Shown: piece after piece, positions 33,119 through 40,278 of the stretch
Layout: the number at the start of each line of letters is the position of its first letter
Numbering within the stretch: position 1 is the first letter of the stretch
Assembly (NCBI GenBank): GCA_041394725.1
Contig: JAWKHR010000049.1
Coordinates: 1-44,290 of the forward strand
Source: JAWKHR01 sp041394725
Lineage (GTDB): Bacteria; Acidobacteriota; Vicinamibacteria; Vicinamibacterales; SCN-69-37
DNA: 44,290 bases
Direction of reading: 5' to 3'
The notes under the pieces: model-generated
Database searches by the model: none
Told to the model about the DNA's origin: nothing
What the model saw: only the letters and a program-made list of their open reading frames with translations
Made by a program: the position numbers and the translations under genes

Positions 33119-35551
33119 ATGAAGGCATTGACAAGACGATCGAGCTGGGTCGGGCTCGCGCTCCTGCTCGTGGGTGTGGCCGCGGCGCCGAACCTGGGCG
33201 CCTGGCGTGCCGCGCCGCAGGCGCTGCCGGCCAACACGCTGGTCAACCCGGCGCTCTACGAGGCCCTCGAGTTCCGCGGCCTGGAGGACGTGTTCAGCCG
33301 CGGCGGCCGCGTGACGGCCGTGGCCGGGGTCACGTCCAACGAGCAGCGCTACTACATGGGATCGACCGGCGGCGGCGTCTGGCGCACCGATGACGCCGGC
33401 GGGTCGTGGACCAACGTGTCCGACGGCTTCTTCGAGGCCGGATCGATCGGCGCGGTCGCGGTCGCCGAGTCGGATCCGAACATCATCTACGTGGGCACCG
33501 GCTCGGCCTGCCCGCGCGGCAACGTCTCACCCGGCATCGGGGTCTACAAGAGCACGGACGCGGGGGAGACGTGGACGCACGTCGGCCTGCGCGACGTGGG
33601 CCAGGTCGGCAAGATCCGGATCGACCCGACCAACCCCGACGTGGCCTACGTGGCGGCGCTCGGCAACCTCTTCGGGCCGAACCGCGAGCGCGGCGTCTAC
33701 CGGACGAAGGACGGCGGGAAGACCTGGGAGCTCGTGCACTTCATCAGCGACCGGACGGGCGCGGTGGACATCACGATGGACCCGAAGAACCCGAAGGTGC
33801 TGATTGCCGCCATGTGGACGGTGATCCGGCAGCCGTGGACCATCGAGTCCGGCAGCACCGAGGGCGGGCTCTTCCGCTCGACCGACGGTGGCGACACCTG
33901 GCAGAAGCTCACGCAGGGCCTGCCGTCGCGCGTGATGGTCGGCAAGATTGGCGTGTCGATCTCGCCGGCGGACCCGACGCGGGTCTACGCGCAGGTCGAG
34001 GCGGCCGACGACCAGGGCGGGTTCTTCCGGTCCGATGACGGCGGCACGACGTGGACGCGGACGTTCACGGGCCGCAACCTGCAGCAGCGCGCCTGGTACT
34101 ACACCCACGTCATCGCCGACCCGATCGACAAGGACACGGTCTACGGCCTCAACGTCCAGGCGTTCAAGTCCACCGACGGCGGTAACACGTTCGGGAGCGC
34201 CGGCATCCAGTCGCACAGCGACAACCACGACCTCTGGATCAACCCGAAGAACAACCGGGCGATGATCGAGGGCAACGACGGCGGCGCGACCGTGTCGGTC
34301 AACGGCGCCGGCTGGAGCAGCGAGGACAACCAGCCGACCGCGGAGATCTACCGCGTGACGGTCGACACCCGGTGGCCCTACTGGGTCTACGGCGCGCAGC
34401 AGGACAACAGCACCGTGGCCGTCCCGAGCCGCGGCCCGGGCGAGACCTACGGCGTCGGCGGCGGCGAGAGCGGCTGGATCGCCGTGGACCCGCGCGACCC
34501 GGGGATCACCTACGCCGGCAACTACGGCGGATCGATTTCGCGGATCGACCGGAACACCGGCATCAGCGACAACGTCCGCGTCTACGCCGACTCGCAGACG
34601 GGCCAGCGCGCCGCGGACATGAAGTACCGGTTCCAGTGGAACGCGCCGATCATGATCTCGCCCCACAACCCGGACGTGGTGTACACGACGTCCCAGGTGG
34701 TGCACCGGACGACCAACGGCGGGCTCGACTGGCAGGTCATCAGCCCTGACCTGACGCGCAACGACAAGACCAGGCAGCAGTACTCGGGCGGCGAGGGCAT
34801 CACGCGCGACAACACGGGCGTCGAGGTCTACAGCACGATCTTCGTGCTCGAGGAGTCGCCGATCGCGCCGGGCAACCTCTGGGCCGGCAGCGACGACGGC
34901 CTGATGCACCTCTCGCGCGACAACGGCCGGACGTGGACGAACATCACGCCGGCCGGCGCGCCCGAGGGCGTGATCAACTCGATCTCGCTCTCCGAGCAGG
35001 ACCCGGCGCGCGCGACGATCGCGATGTACCGCTACCGGCAGAACGACCGGACGCCCTACATCTGGCAGACGACCGACTACGGCCGGACGTGGAAGCGCCT
35101 CGCCGACGGGACCAACGGCATCCCGAACTGGCACTTCACCCGCGTCGTCCGCGAGGACCCGGTCAAGCCGGGTCTGCTCTACGCGGGCACCGAGTTCGGG
35201 CTCTACATCTCGTTCGACGACGGCGGGCACTGGCAGCCGTTCCAGCTCAACCTGCCGGTCACGCCGGTCACCGACCTGAAGATCTACCGCGGTGACCTGA
35301 TCGTGTCCACGCAGGGCCGATCGTTCTGGATTCTCGACGATCTGTCGCTGCTCCGCGCCCTGAGTCCGATGGCGGCGCAGCAGCCGGCCACGCTGTTCAA
35401 GCCGGGCGACGGCTACCGGGCCACGGGCAACGCGCCCACGTTCTATTACTGGCTGCCGCAGGCGCCCACCGCGCCGGTCACCGTCGAGGTGGCCGACGCG
35501 AACGGGACCGTCGTCTACACGACGACGGCCGAGCCCGCGCGCCGGTCCTGA
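33119..35551 (+). CDS. BNR/sortilin-like secreted propeller protein, N-terminal 810 residues (frameshifted)
   Basis: A large exported protein: signal peptide about 1-28, then two or more propellers of BNR/Asp-box repeats (S-x-D-x-G-x-T-W, for example STDAGETWTHV, TKDGGKTWELV, STDGGDTWQKL, SDDGGTTWTRT, SRDNGRTWTNI, TDYGRTWKRL). This VPS10/sortilin-like architecture is typical of large secreted proteins in Acidobacteriota; a glycosidase or peptidase role is often assigned but not shown. The frame stops at 35549-35551 in a GC repeat, just before a Gly-rich linker, and the remaining domain continues in another frame (next entry). GGAGG lies five bases before the ATG. Confidence 0.9.
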   Translation: MKALTRRSSWVGLALLLVGVAAAPNLGAWRAAPQALPANTLVNPALYEALEFRGLEDVFSRGGRVTAVAGVTSNEQRYYMGSTGGGVWRTDDAGGSWTNVSDGFFEAGSIGAVAVAESDPNIIYVGTGSACPRGNVSPGIGVYKSTDAGETWTHVGLRDVGQVGKIRIDPTNPDVAYVAALGNLFGPNRERGVYRTKDGGKTWELVHFISDRTGAVDITMDPKNPKVLIAAMWTVIRQPWTIESGSTEGGLFRSTDGGDTWQKLTQGLPSRVMVGKIGVSISPADPTRVYAQVEAADDQGGFFRSDDGGTTWTRTFTGRNLQQRAWYYTHVIADPIDKDTVYGLNVQAFKSTDGGNTFGSAGIQSHSDNHDLWINPKNNRAMIEGNDGGATVSVNGAGWSSEDNQPTAEIYRVTVDTRWPYWVYGAQQDNSTVAVPSRGPGETYGVGGGESGWIAVDPRDPGITYAGNYGGSISRIDRNTGISDNVRVYADSQTGQRAADMKYRFQWNAPIMISPHNPDVVYTTSQVVHRTTNGGLDWQVISPDLTRNDKTRQQYSGGEGITRDNTGVEVYSTIFVLEESPIAPGNLWAGSDDGLMHLSRDNGRTWTNITPAGAPEGVINSISLSEQDPARATIAMYRYRQNDRTPYIWQTTDYGRTWKRLADGTNGIPNWHFTRVVREDPVKPGLLYAGTEFGLYISFDDGGHWQPFQLNLPVTPVTDLKIYRGDLIVSTQGRSFWILDDLSLLRALSPMAAQQPATLFKPGDGYRATGNAPTFYYWLPQAPTAPVTVEVADANGTVVYTTTAEPARRS

Positions 35552-35552
35552 C

Positions 35553-36461
35553 ATCGCCGTCGGCGGTGGCGGTCGCGGCAGGCGCGGCGGTCGTGGCGGC
35601 GGCGGTGGCGGCCGTGGCGCGGCCGCGCGTGGCGGCGGCGGCGGCGGCGGCGCGGCGGCGGCTCGTGGCGCCGGCGCCGGGCGCGGCGCGGCGGCGCAGG
35701 CCGGGCGCGGGGGCGGCGGCGGAGGACAGGGTCGGGGCGGCCGCGGGCGCGGCGGCTTCGGCGCGCCGGCCGGACCCTCGGCGAGTGCCGTGCAGGGCAT
35801 GAACCGTGCCCTCTGGCCGCAGAACGCGATGCGCTTCGACGCGCCCTACGAACAGCTCGAGGGCGCCGTCATGTGGGGCGCCGGCGGGAACGCGCAGGGC
35901 CCGAAGGTACCGCCCGGGACCTACACCGTGAAGGTGAGCTCCGGCGGCTGGTCGCAGAGCCAGACCTTCACGCTGCGCGCCGACCCCCGCTACCAGCCCG
36001 AGATGACGCCCGAGGAGGGCCAGCAGCAGCTCCGCATCGCGCGTGAGGTCGGCGGCTGGATCAAGGTCCTCTACGACGACGTCCGCACCATGCGCGACCT
36101 GAAATCCCAGGCCGACAAGCTGGTGGAGAACGCGCCGAACAACGCGACGGTCGCCCGGGCCGCAACCGCGCTCCGCGATCGGCTGACGTCTGTCGAGGGC
36201 GACATCACGCAGCTCCAGGGCGAGGGCGGTCAGGACTCACTCAACTTCCCGGGCCGTATGGACAACCAGCTCATCGTCCTCTACTCGAACGTCGTCGGTC
36301 CCGAGCGGCGCCTCGGCACGCCGGCGATGGAGCGCTATGACGACCTGAAGCCCGAGGCCACCGCCCTCATCGATCGCGCGAACACGGCAATCAAGGAGGG
36401 GGTCACCGAGTTCAACGCGGTGGCCACGAAGGCCGGGCTGGCGCCCCTCGTGATCAAGTAG
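35553..36461 (+). CDS. C-terminal part of the BNR protein, in a shifted frame
   Basis: This frame opens with DIAVGGGGRGRRGGRGGG and a linker of nearly 70 residues of Gly, Arg and Ala, then GMNRALWPQNAMRFDAPYE, VPPGTYTVKVSSGGWSQSQTF (the beta-sandwich that closes this family) and a helical tail with a leucine/glutamine pattern to the stop at 36461. A gain of GC in CCCGCGCGCCGG near 35540 would join it to the upstream frame as PARAGPDIAVG, giving one protein of about 1110 residues. A separate start could be ATG 35790, but no ribosome site stands before it. Most likely one gene with a slip in a GC dinucleotide run. Confidence 0.8.
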   Translation: MAVGGGGRGRRGGRGGGGGGRGAAARGGGGGGGAAAARGAGAGRGAAAQAGRGGGGGGQGRGGRGRGGFGAPAGPSASAVQGMNRALWPQNAMRFDAPYEQLEGAVMWGAGGNAQGPKVPPGTYTVKVSSGGWSQSQTFTLRADPRYQPEMTPEEGQQQLRIAREVGGWIKVLYDDVRTMRDLKSQADKLVENAPNNATVARAATALRDRLTSVEGDITQLQGEGGQDSLNFPGRMDNQLIVLYSNVVGPERRLGTPAMERYDDLKPEATALIDRANTAIKEGVTEFNAVATKAGLAPLVIK

Positions 36462-36475
36462 CGACCCGTCAGGCA

Positions 36476-36512
36476 CCGGGCCCGGGACGCTGGATACGCG
36501 TCCCGGGCCCGG
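36476..36512 (+). terminator. Perfect 15-bp hairpin after the BNR gene
   Basis: CCGGGCCCGGGACGC (36476-36490) and GCGTCCCGGGCCCGG (36498-36512) are exact complements with a seven-base loop. No U tract. It shares GGGCCCGG with the hairpin after ftsH. Confidence 0.6.
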
Positions 36513-36558
36513 CCCACCGGCCCGCTGGCGCCACGGCCGGGCCCCGCGAAAAACCTCT

Positions 36559-36573
36559 TATACTGTCAGGATG
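36559..36573 (+). promoter_or_regulatory. -10 box of acyP-apt, leaderless arrangement
   Basis: TATACT (36559-36564) matches the consensus in five of six bases and ends exactly six bases before the ATG at 36571, in a short AT-rich island (GAAAAACCTCTTATACT). The RNA should begin at or within a base or two of the start codon. Confidence 0.6.
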
Positions 36574-36867
36574 CTCGTGGCACGCCGGTTCGTCGTCGAG
36601 GGCCGTGTCCAGGGTGTAGGCTTCCGGCTGTTCGTCCTGGAGGCCGCGCGGCGCGAGGGCGTCGGGGGCTGGGTCGCCAACCGGCCGGACGGCCGGGTGG
36701 AAGTCCGGGCGCAGGGCGACCGCGACGCCGTGACGCGGCTGGAGTCCCACGTCCGGCGTGGGCCGGCGGGGGCGCGCGTCGCGAACGTGCAGGTGATCGA
36801 GGACGCGCCGGAGCCGCGGACCGGGGAATTCGAGATCCGCCGGTCGGTGGGCGCGACGATCCTCTGA
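36571..36867 (+). CDS. acyP: Acylphosphatase
   Basis: A 98-residue enzyme that hydrolyses acyl phosphates. It contains RVQGVGFR (12-19) with the phosphate-binding loop and catalytic R19, and GWVANRPDGRVEV with N37 orienting the water, both in the standard places. Ends in a beta strand EFEIRRS. It is followed by apt after seven bases with GAGGAG between, making a two-gene unit, and probably starts with a leaderless mRNA. Confidence 0.95.
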   Translation: MLVARRFVVEGRVQGVGFRLFVLEAARREGVGGWVANRPDGRVEVRAQGDRDAVTRLESHVRRGPAGARVANVQVIEDAPEPRTGEFEIRRSVGATIL

Positions 36868-36874
36868 GGAGCGC

Positions 36875-37390
36875 ATGGAAGAGCTGAAGCAGCGGATCCG
36901 GCACGTGCCGGACTTCCCGAAGCCGGGGATCCTGTTCTACGACGTCACCACGCTCCTGGAGGACCGCGAGGGCTTCCGGATGGCGGTCGACGCGATGGCC
37001 GAGCCGCACGAGGCGGCCGACGTGGACATGATCGTCGGCATCGAGAGCCGGGGATTCATCTTCGGCGCGGCGCTGGCCGACCGGCTGGGCGCCGGGTTCG
37101 CGCCGGTGCGCAAGCCGGGCAAGCTGCCGTCGAAGACCGTGCGCGAGTCGTATGCGCTCGAGTACGGGACCGACGCGCTGGAGATTCACGCGGACGCGAT
37201 CGATCCCGGGCAGCGCGTGCTCATCGTGGACGACCTGCTGGCGACGGGCGGGACGGCGGCGGCGACGGTGAAGCTGGTGCGCGGCCTGGGCGGCGACGTG
37301 GTCGGCGTGCAGTTCCTGATCGAGCTGGTGGCGCTCAACGGCCGCGCACGGCTCGACGGGGAGACGATCGGCGCCGTCCTGAAGTACTAG
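36875..37390 (+). CDS. apt: Adenine phosphoribosyltransferase
   Basis: Purine salvage enzyme that makes AMP from adenine and PRPP. The 171-residue product has DFPKPGILFYDVTTLL at the start, IVGIESRGFIFGAALA, the flexible loop with KPGKLPSKTV..SYALEYG, and the PRPP-binding motif RVLIVDDLLATGGT (about 111-124). All APRT features are intact. It lies between acyP and tRNA-Arg. Confidence 0.97.
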   Translation: MEELKQRIRHVPDFPKPGILFYDVTTLLEDREGFRMAVDAMAEPHEAADVDMIVGIESRGFIFGAALADRLGAGFAPVRKPGKLPSKTVRESYALEYGTDALEIHADAIDPGQRVLIVDDLLATGGTAAATVKLVRGLGGDVVGVQFLIELVALNGRARLDGETIGAVLKY

Positions 37391-37451
37391 GCGGTCGCGA
37401 CGCGCGAGCCAGCCGCGGCGCGCGGGGGCGCGCGGCGGCCCGAAGGCCATT

Positions 37452-37528
37452 GCGCCCGTAGCTCAGCTGGATAGAGCACCGCCCTCCTAAGGCGGGGGTC
37501 GCAGGTTCAACTCCTGCCGGGCGCGCCA
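37452..37528 (+). tRNA. tRNA-Arg(CCT)
   Basis: A complete 77-base cloverleaf: acceptor GCGCCCG/CGGGCGC, D arm GCTC..GAGC, anticodon stem CCGCC/GGCGG with loop CTCCTAA (anticodon CCT, arginine), T arm with GGTTCAACTCC, discriminator G and encoded CCA. No -10 box is visible before it, so it may be read through from apt; the next gene begins 25 bases after it. Confidence 0.97.
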
Positions 37529-37552
37529 GACGACGAAACGAGGACCACGGGG

Positions 37553-38275
37553 ATGAAGGCGAAGGAACGACAGCACCTGAAGCAGAACGAGTTCGCGGAC
37601 ACCGCGCTGCGCGTCGTCGCGGCGGCCACCGAGAACCGCCAGCGGGTCGTGACCCTGGCCGTCGTGGCCGGGCTCGTCATCGCCCTCGTGGCGGGGTACG
37701 CGTGGTGGCGGCGGCACACGGCCGAGCAGGGCGGGTCGCTCCTCGGCGAGGCCATGGCGACCGTGCAGGCGCCGATCGTGCCCGCGCCGACGCTGCCCGG
37801 CGCCACCCAGACACCGGGCACCTACCCCACCGCGGAGGCCAGGAACGAGGCGGCGCTGGAGAAGTTCCGCGCCGTCATGGCCCAGTATCCGTTCACCGCG
37901 GCGGGTCGCTCGGCCACCTATCACGCGGCCGCGCTGCTGCTCTCGACCGGGAAGGCCGCCGAGGCCGAGACCCTGTTCGCGCAGAACGCGACCGAGGCCG
38001 CCTCCACCATCTACGGGCCGATGTCGCGGATGGGAGAGGCCGAGGCCCAGGCCGCGCAGGGCAAGTACGACCAGGCCATCGCCACGTTCACCGCGCTGTC
38101 GGCGGACCGCGACGGCCCGGTGCCCGTCGACGGCGTGTTGATGCAGCTCGCGCGGGTGCAGCTCGAGGCCGGCCACGCCGACGAAGCGAAGGCCGCGTTC
38201 AAGCGCGTGGTGGACGAGTTCCCGGAGTCGGTCTACCTGAACGAGGCGCGCCAGGAGCTCACGAAGCTCGGCTGA
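37553..38275 (+). CDS. YfgM-like membrane-anchored tetratricopeptide protein
   Basis: A 240-residue protein with a charged cytosolic start (MKAKERQHLKQNEF), one TM helix (about 34-52, LAVVAGLVIALVAGYAWWRR) and a periplasmic domain of TPR-like helix pairs (AAALLLSTGKAAEAETLF, EAQAAQGKYDQAIATF, ARVQLEAGHADEAKAAFKRVV). This is the layout of YfgM, an ancillary subunit of the SecYEG translocon linking to periplasmic chaperones. An insert rich in Pro and Thr (about 70-95) is unusual. Beginning just after tRNA-Arg it may share its transcript. Confidence 0.8.
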   Translation: MKAKERQHLKQNEFADTALRVVAAATENRQRVVTLAVVAGLVIALVAGYAWWRRHTAEQGGSLLGEAMATVQAPIVPAPTLPGATQTPGTYPTAEARNEAALEKFRAVMAQYPFTAAGRSATYHAAALLLSTGKAAEAETLFAQNATEAASTIYGPMSRMGEAEAQAAQGKYDQAIATFTALSADRDGPVPVDGVLMQLARVQLEAGHADEAKAAFKRVVDEFPESVYLNEARQELTKLG

Positions 38276-38281
38276 GTCCGG

Positions 38282-39190
38282 CTACGCGCGCCGTGCCCGG
38301 TCGGTCGCGGCCGCCCGGTAGGCGAGCAGCTTGTAGACCAGCCTGGCCGCGGCGAAGTTCGGCGCGACCATCCCCGGCAGCGGGCACAACTCCACCACGT
38401 CGCAGGCGACCACGGACCGCGCCTCGAACACCCGGCGCAGCAGGGTCGTGATCTCGCGCCACGAGAGGCCGCCCGGCTCGGGCGTGCCCACGGCCGGCAT
38501 CAGCCCGGGCTCGAGGCCGTCGAGGTCGATCGTCACGTAGACGGGGCCGTCGAGCGCCTGCACGACGCGCGCGATCCAGTCGGGATCGTCGCGCATGTTC
38601 CAGTCGTAGAAGATCGTCGTCCGCAGGCCCGGCAGGTCGCGCACCTCCTCCTCGGAGATGTTGCGGATGCCGACCTGGACGACGGGCGCATGCTCGAGCG
38701 ATCGCCGCATCGCGCAGGCGTGGCTGAGCGGCTCGCCCTGGTAGTGGGCCCGCAGGTCCGCGTGCGCGTCGATCTGCAGCACGGTGAGGCCGGGGTGCCG
38801 GCGCGCGGCGGCGGCCACGAGCGCCGGCGTGATCGAGTGCTCGCCGCCGAGGGTGACCAGGAACTTGTCCGCGTCGAGGACCTCGCCCGCGACGCGTTCG
38901 ATGGCGGCCATCACGTCGGCCATTTCGCCGTGGGAGAGGTCCATCTCGGGCAGCGTGTACAGGCCCCGGGCGTGCGCGTCGAGGCCGGTCTCCTCGTCCC
39001 ACAGCTCCACCTGCGCCGACGCGGCGAGGATCTCGCGCGGGCCGTGCATCGTGCCGGGCACGTAGGACGTCGTGCGGTCGAGTGGGACGGGCAGGACGAC
39101 GGCCGTCGCCGTGTCGAAGGCGTAGTGGTCGTGGACGGCACCGCCGAACTGGTGCGCGTAGGTGGTGGGGTAGCGGGGCTCGTGAGCCAT
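38282..39190 (-). CDS. speB: Ureohydrolase, agmatinase type
   Basis: A 302-residue binuclear manganese enzyme of the arginase/agmatinase family. The metal ligands are visible: H118 in GGEHS (115-119), D141, H143 and D145 in DAHAD, and D222/D224 in IDLDGLEP. GEPLSHACAMRR (about 152-163) carries the His of the substrate loop and PAVGTPEPGG closes the site, as in agmatinases. It would turn agmatine into putrescine and urea. Its start overlaps the stop of the upstream deoxyhypusine synthase-like gene (TGATG), suggesting a joint polyamine pathway. Confidence 0.93.
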   Translation of the reverse strand: MAHEPRYPTTYAHQFGGAVHDHYAFDTATAVVLPVPLDRTTSYVPGTMHGPREILAASAQVELWDEETGLDAHARGLYTLPEMDLSHGEMADVMAAIERVAGEVLDADKFLVTLGGEHSITPALVAAAARRHPGLTVLQIDAHADLRAHYQGEPLSHACAMRRSLEHAPVVQVGIRNISEEEVRDLPGLRTTIFYDWNMRDDPDWIARVVQALDGPVYVTIDLDGLEPGLMPAVGTPEPGGLSWREITTLLRRVFEARSVVACDVVELCPLPGMVAPNFAAARLVYKLLAYRAAATDRARRA

Positions 39191-40263
39191 CAGGGTTCCA
39201 GGTAGCGGTTGGGCGTCAGGGCCTGGCCGTTGACGGTCATGACCGGGCCCGAAATGTCGAACGCCGGCTTCTTGCGGCGCAGCGCGGCCTTGCGGCCGGT
39301 GGACGCGAGGGCGCTCAGCAGCATCGGCAGCGCGACGGTGACGTCGGCCTGCACGGTGACCTTCTCCGACTCCATCGCGAGCTTGCCCCAGCTCTGGGCC
39401 TCCTCGAGGCTGGATCCGCTGGCGCCGCCGAAGTGCGGGACGTCGGTGACGATCTGGATGGCGAACCGGTGCCCGCCGACGCGGTCGTCATAGAACTCGG
39501 CCTGCACGCTCGCCTGGTTGATGAAGTTCTTCGGCGTCCCGCCGCCGAGCACGATCGTGGCGGTGGAGGGGAGCCGCATGACGAGGTTCGCCGACTCGAT
39601 GATGTCGCCGATGACGTCCACCATGCCTGCCGTCTCGTCGCGGTGGCGGGCCTGCGAGAGGCCCATGCCGATCGACGAGTCCGCGATGGCGGGGCAGAAG
39701 ATCGGCACGCCCGCGCGGTAGGCGGCCGTCAGGATGCCGGGCGCCGACGTGTCGGTCCAGAGCCGTTCGCCGAGCTTGTAGAGGAACTCGCGCGTCGTGT
39801 ACGGCCGGCGGTCCAGCGTGAGCGTGAACTCGGCGATCCACTCGTCGTTCCTGCAGAACTCGTCCTCGCTGGCCAGCGTGTCGTACACGCGGTCGATCCG
39901 CTCGCTCGCCAGCGTGGCGTCGTCGAGCAGCGGCGAGCCGATGAAATGGCGGCGCCCGCGCGTCTCGTGCAGATCGTGGTACAGGTTGGCGCCGGTGGAG
40001 ACCAGGCAGTCGATGAAGCGGTGCTCGATCAGGTAGGCGACGATCTGCCGCATCCCGCCGGCCGAGAGCGCGCCGGCGATGCCGAGGAAGATGCCCGCGT
40101 CGCTCGAGAGCATCTTCTCCCAGATCCGGCGGGCCGTGCCGAGGTTGCGTCCCTGGAACGAGACGCGTTCCATCCGCTCGAGCACCTCGACCGCCGTGAG
40201 CCCGGGCTCGACGACGAACGGCTCGACCGGGGTGCGCAGGAAACGGGACTTGCGTCGCGCCAT
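39190..40263 (-). CDS. Deoxyhypusine synthase-family protein (probable homospermidine synthase)
   Basis: A 357-residue member of the deoxyhypusine synthase family. Features are SSDAGIFLGIAGALSAGGM (53-71), LVSTGANLYHDLHE, PIFCPAIADSSIGMGL (187-202), VLGGGTPKNFINQA and EEAQSWGKL with the catalytic Lys K294. Bacteria have no eIF5A; many of their DHS-like proteins instead make homospermidine or a related polyamine by aminobutyl transfer from spermidine to putrescine. The overlap with the ureohydrolase gene supports this role. TAGAAT lies nine bases before the ATG (minus strand), so the mRNA may be leaderless. Confidence 0.9.
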   Translation of the reverse strand: MARRKSRFLRTPVEPFVVEPGLTAVEVLERMERVSFQGRNLGTARRIWEKMLSSDAGIFLGIAGALSAGGMRQIVAYLIEHRFIDCLVSTGANLYHDLHETRGRRHFIGSPLLDDATLASERIDRVYDTLASEDEFCRNDEWIAEFTLTLDRRPYTTREFLYKLGERLWTDTSAPGILTAAYRAGVPIFCPAIADSSIGMGLSQARHRDETAGMVDVIGDIIESANLVMRLPSTATIVLGGGTPKNFINQASVQAEFYDDRVGGHRFAIQIVTDVPHFGGASGSSLEEAQSWGKLAMESEKVTVQADVTVALPMLLSALASTGRKAALRRKKPAFDISGPVMTVNGQALTPNRYLEP

Positions 40264-40278
40264 CGCGGCGTCATTCTA

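Noticed and set aside
35566..35802. Small Ala/Val-rich ORF inside the linker
   Set aside because: A shadow frame of GGC/GCG repeats coding the Gly/Arg linker of the BNR protein.
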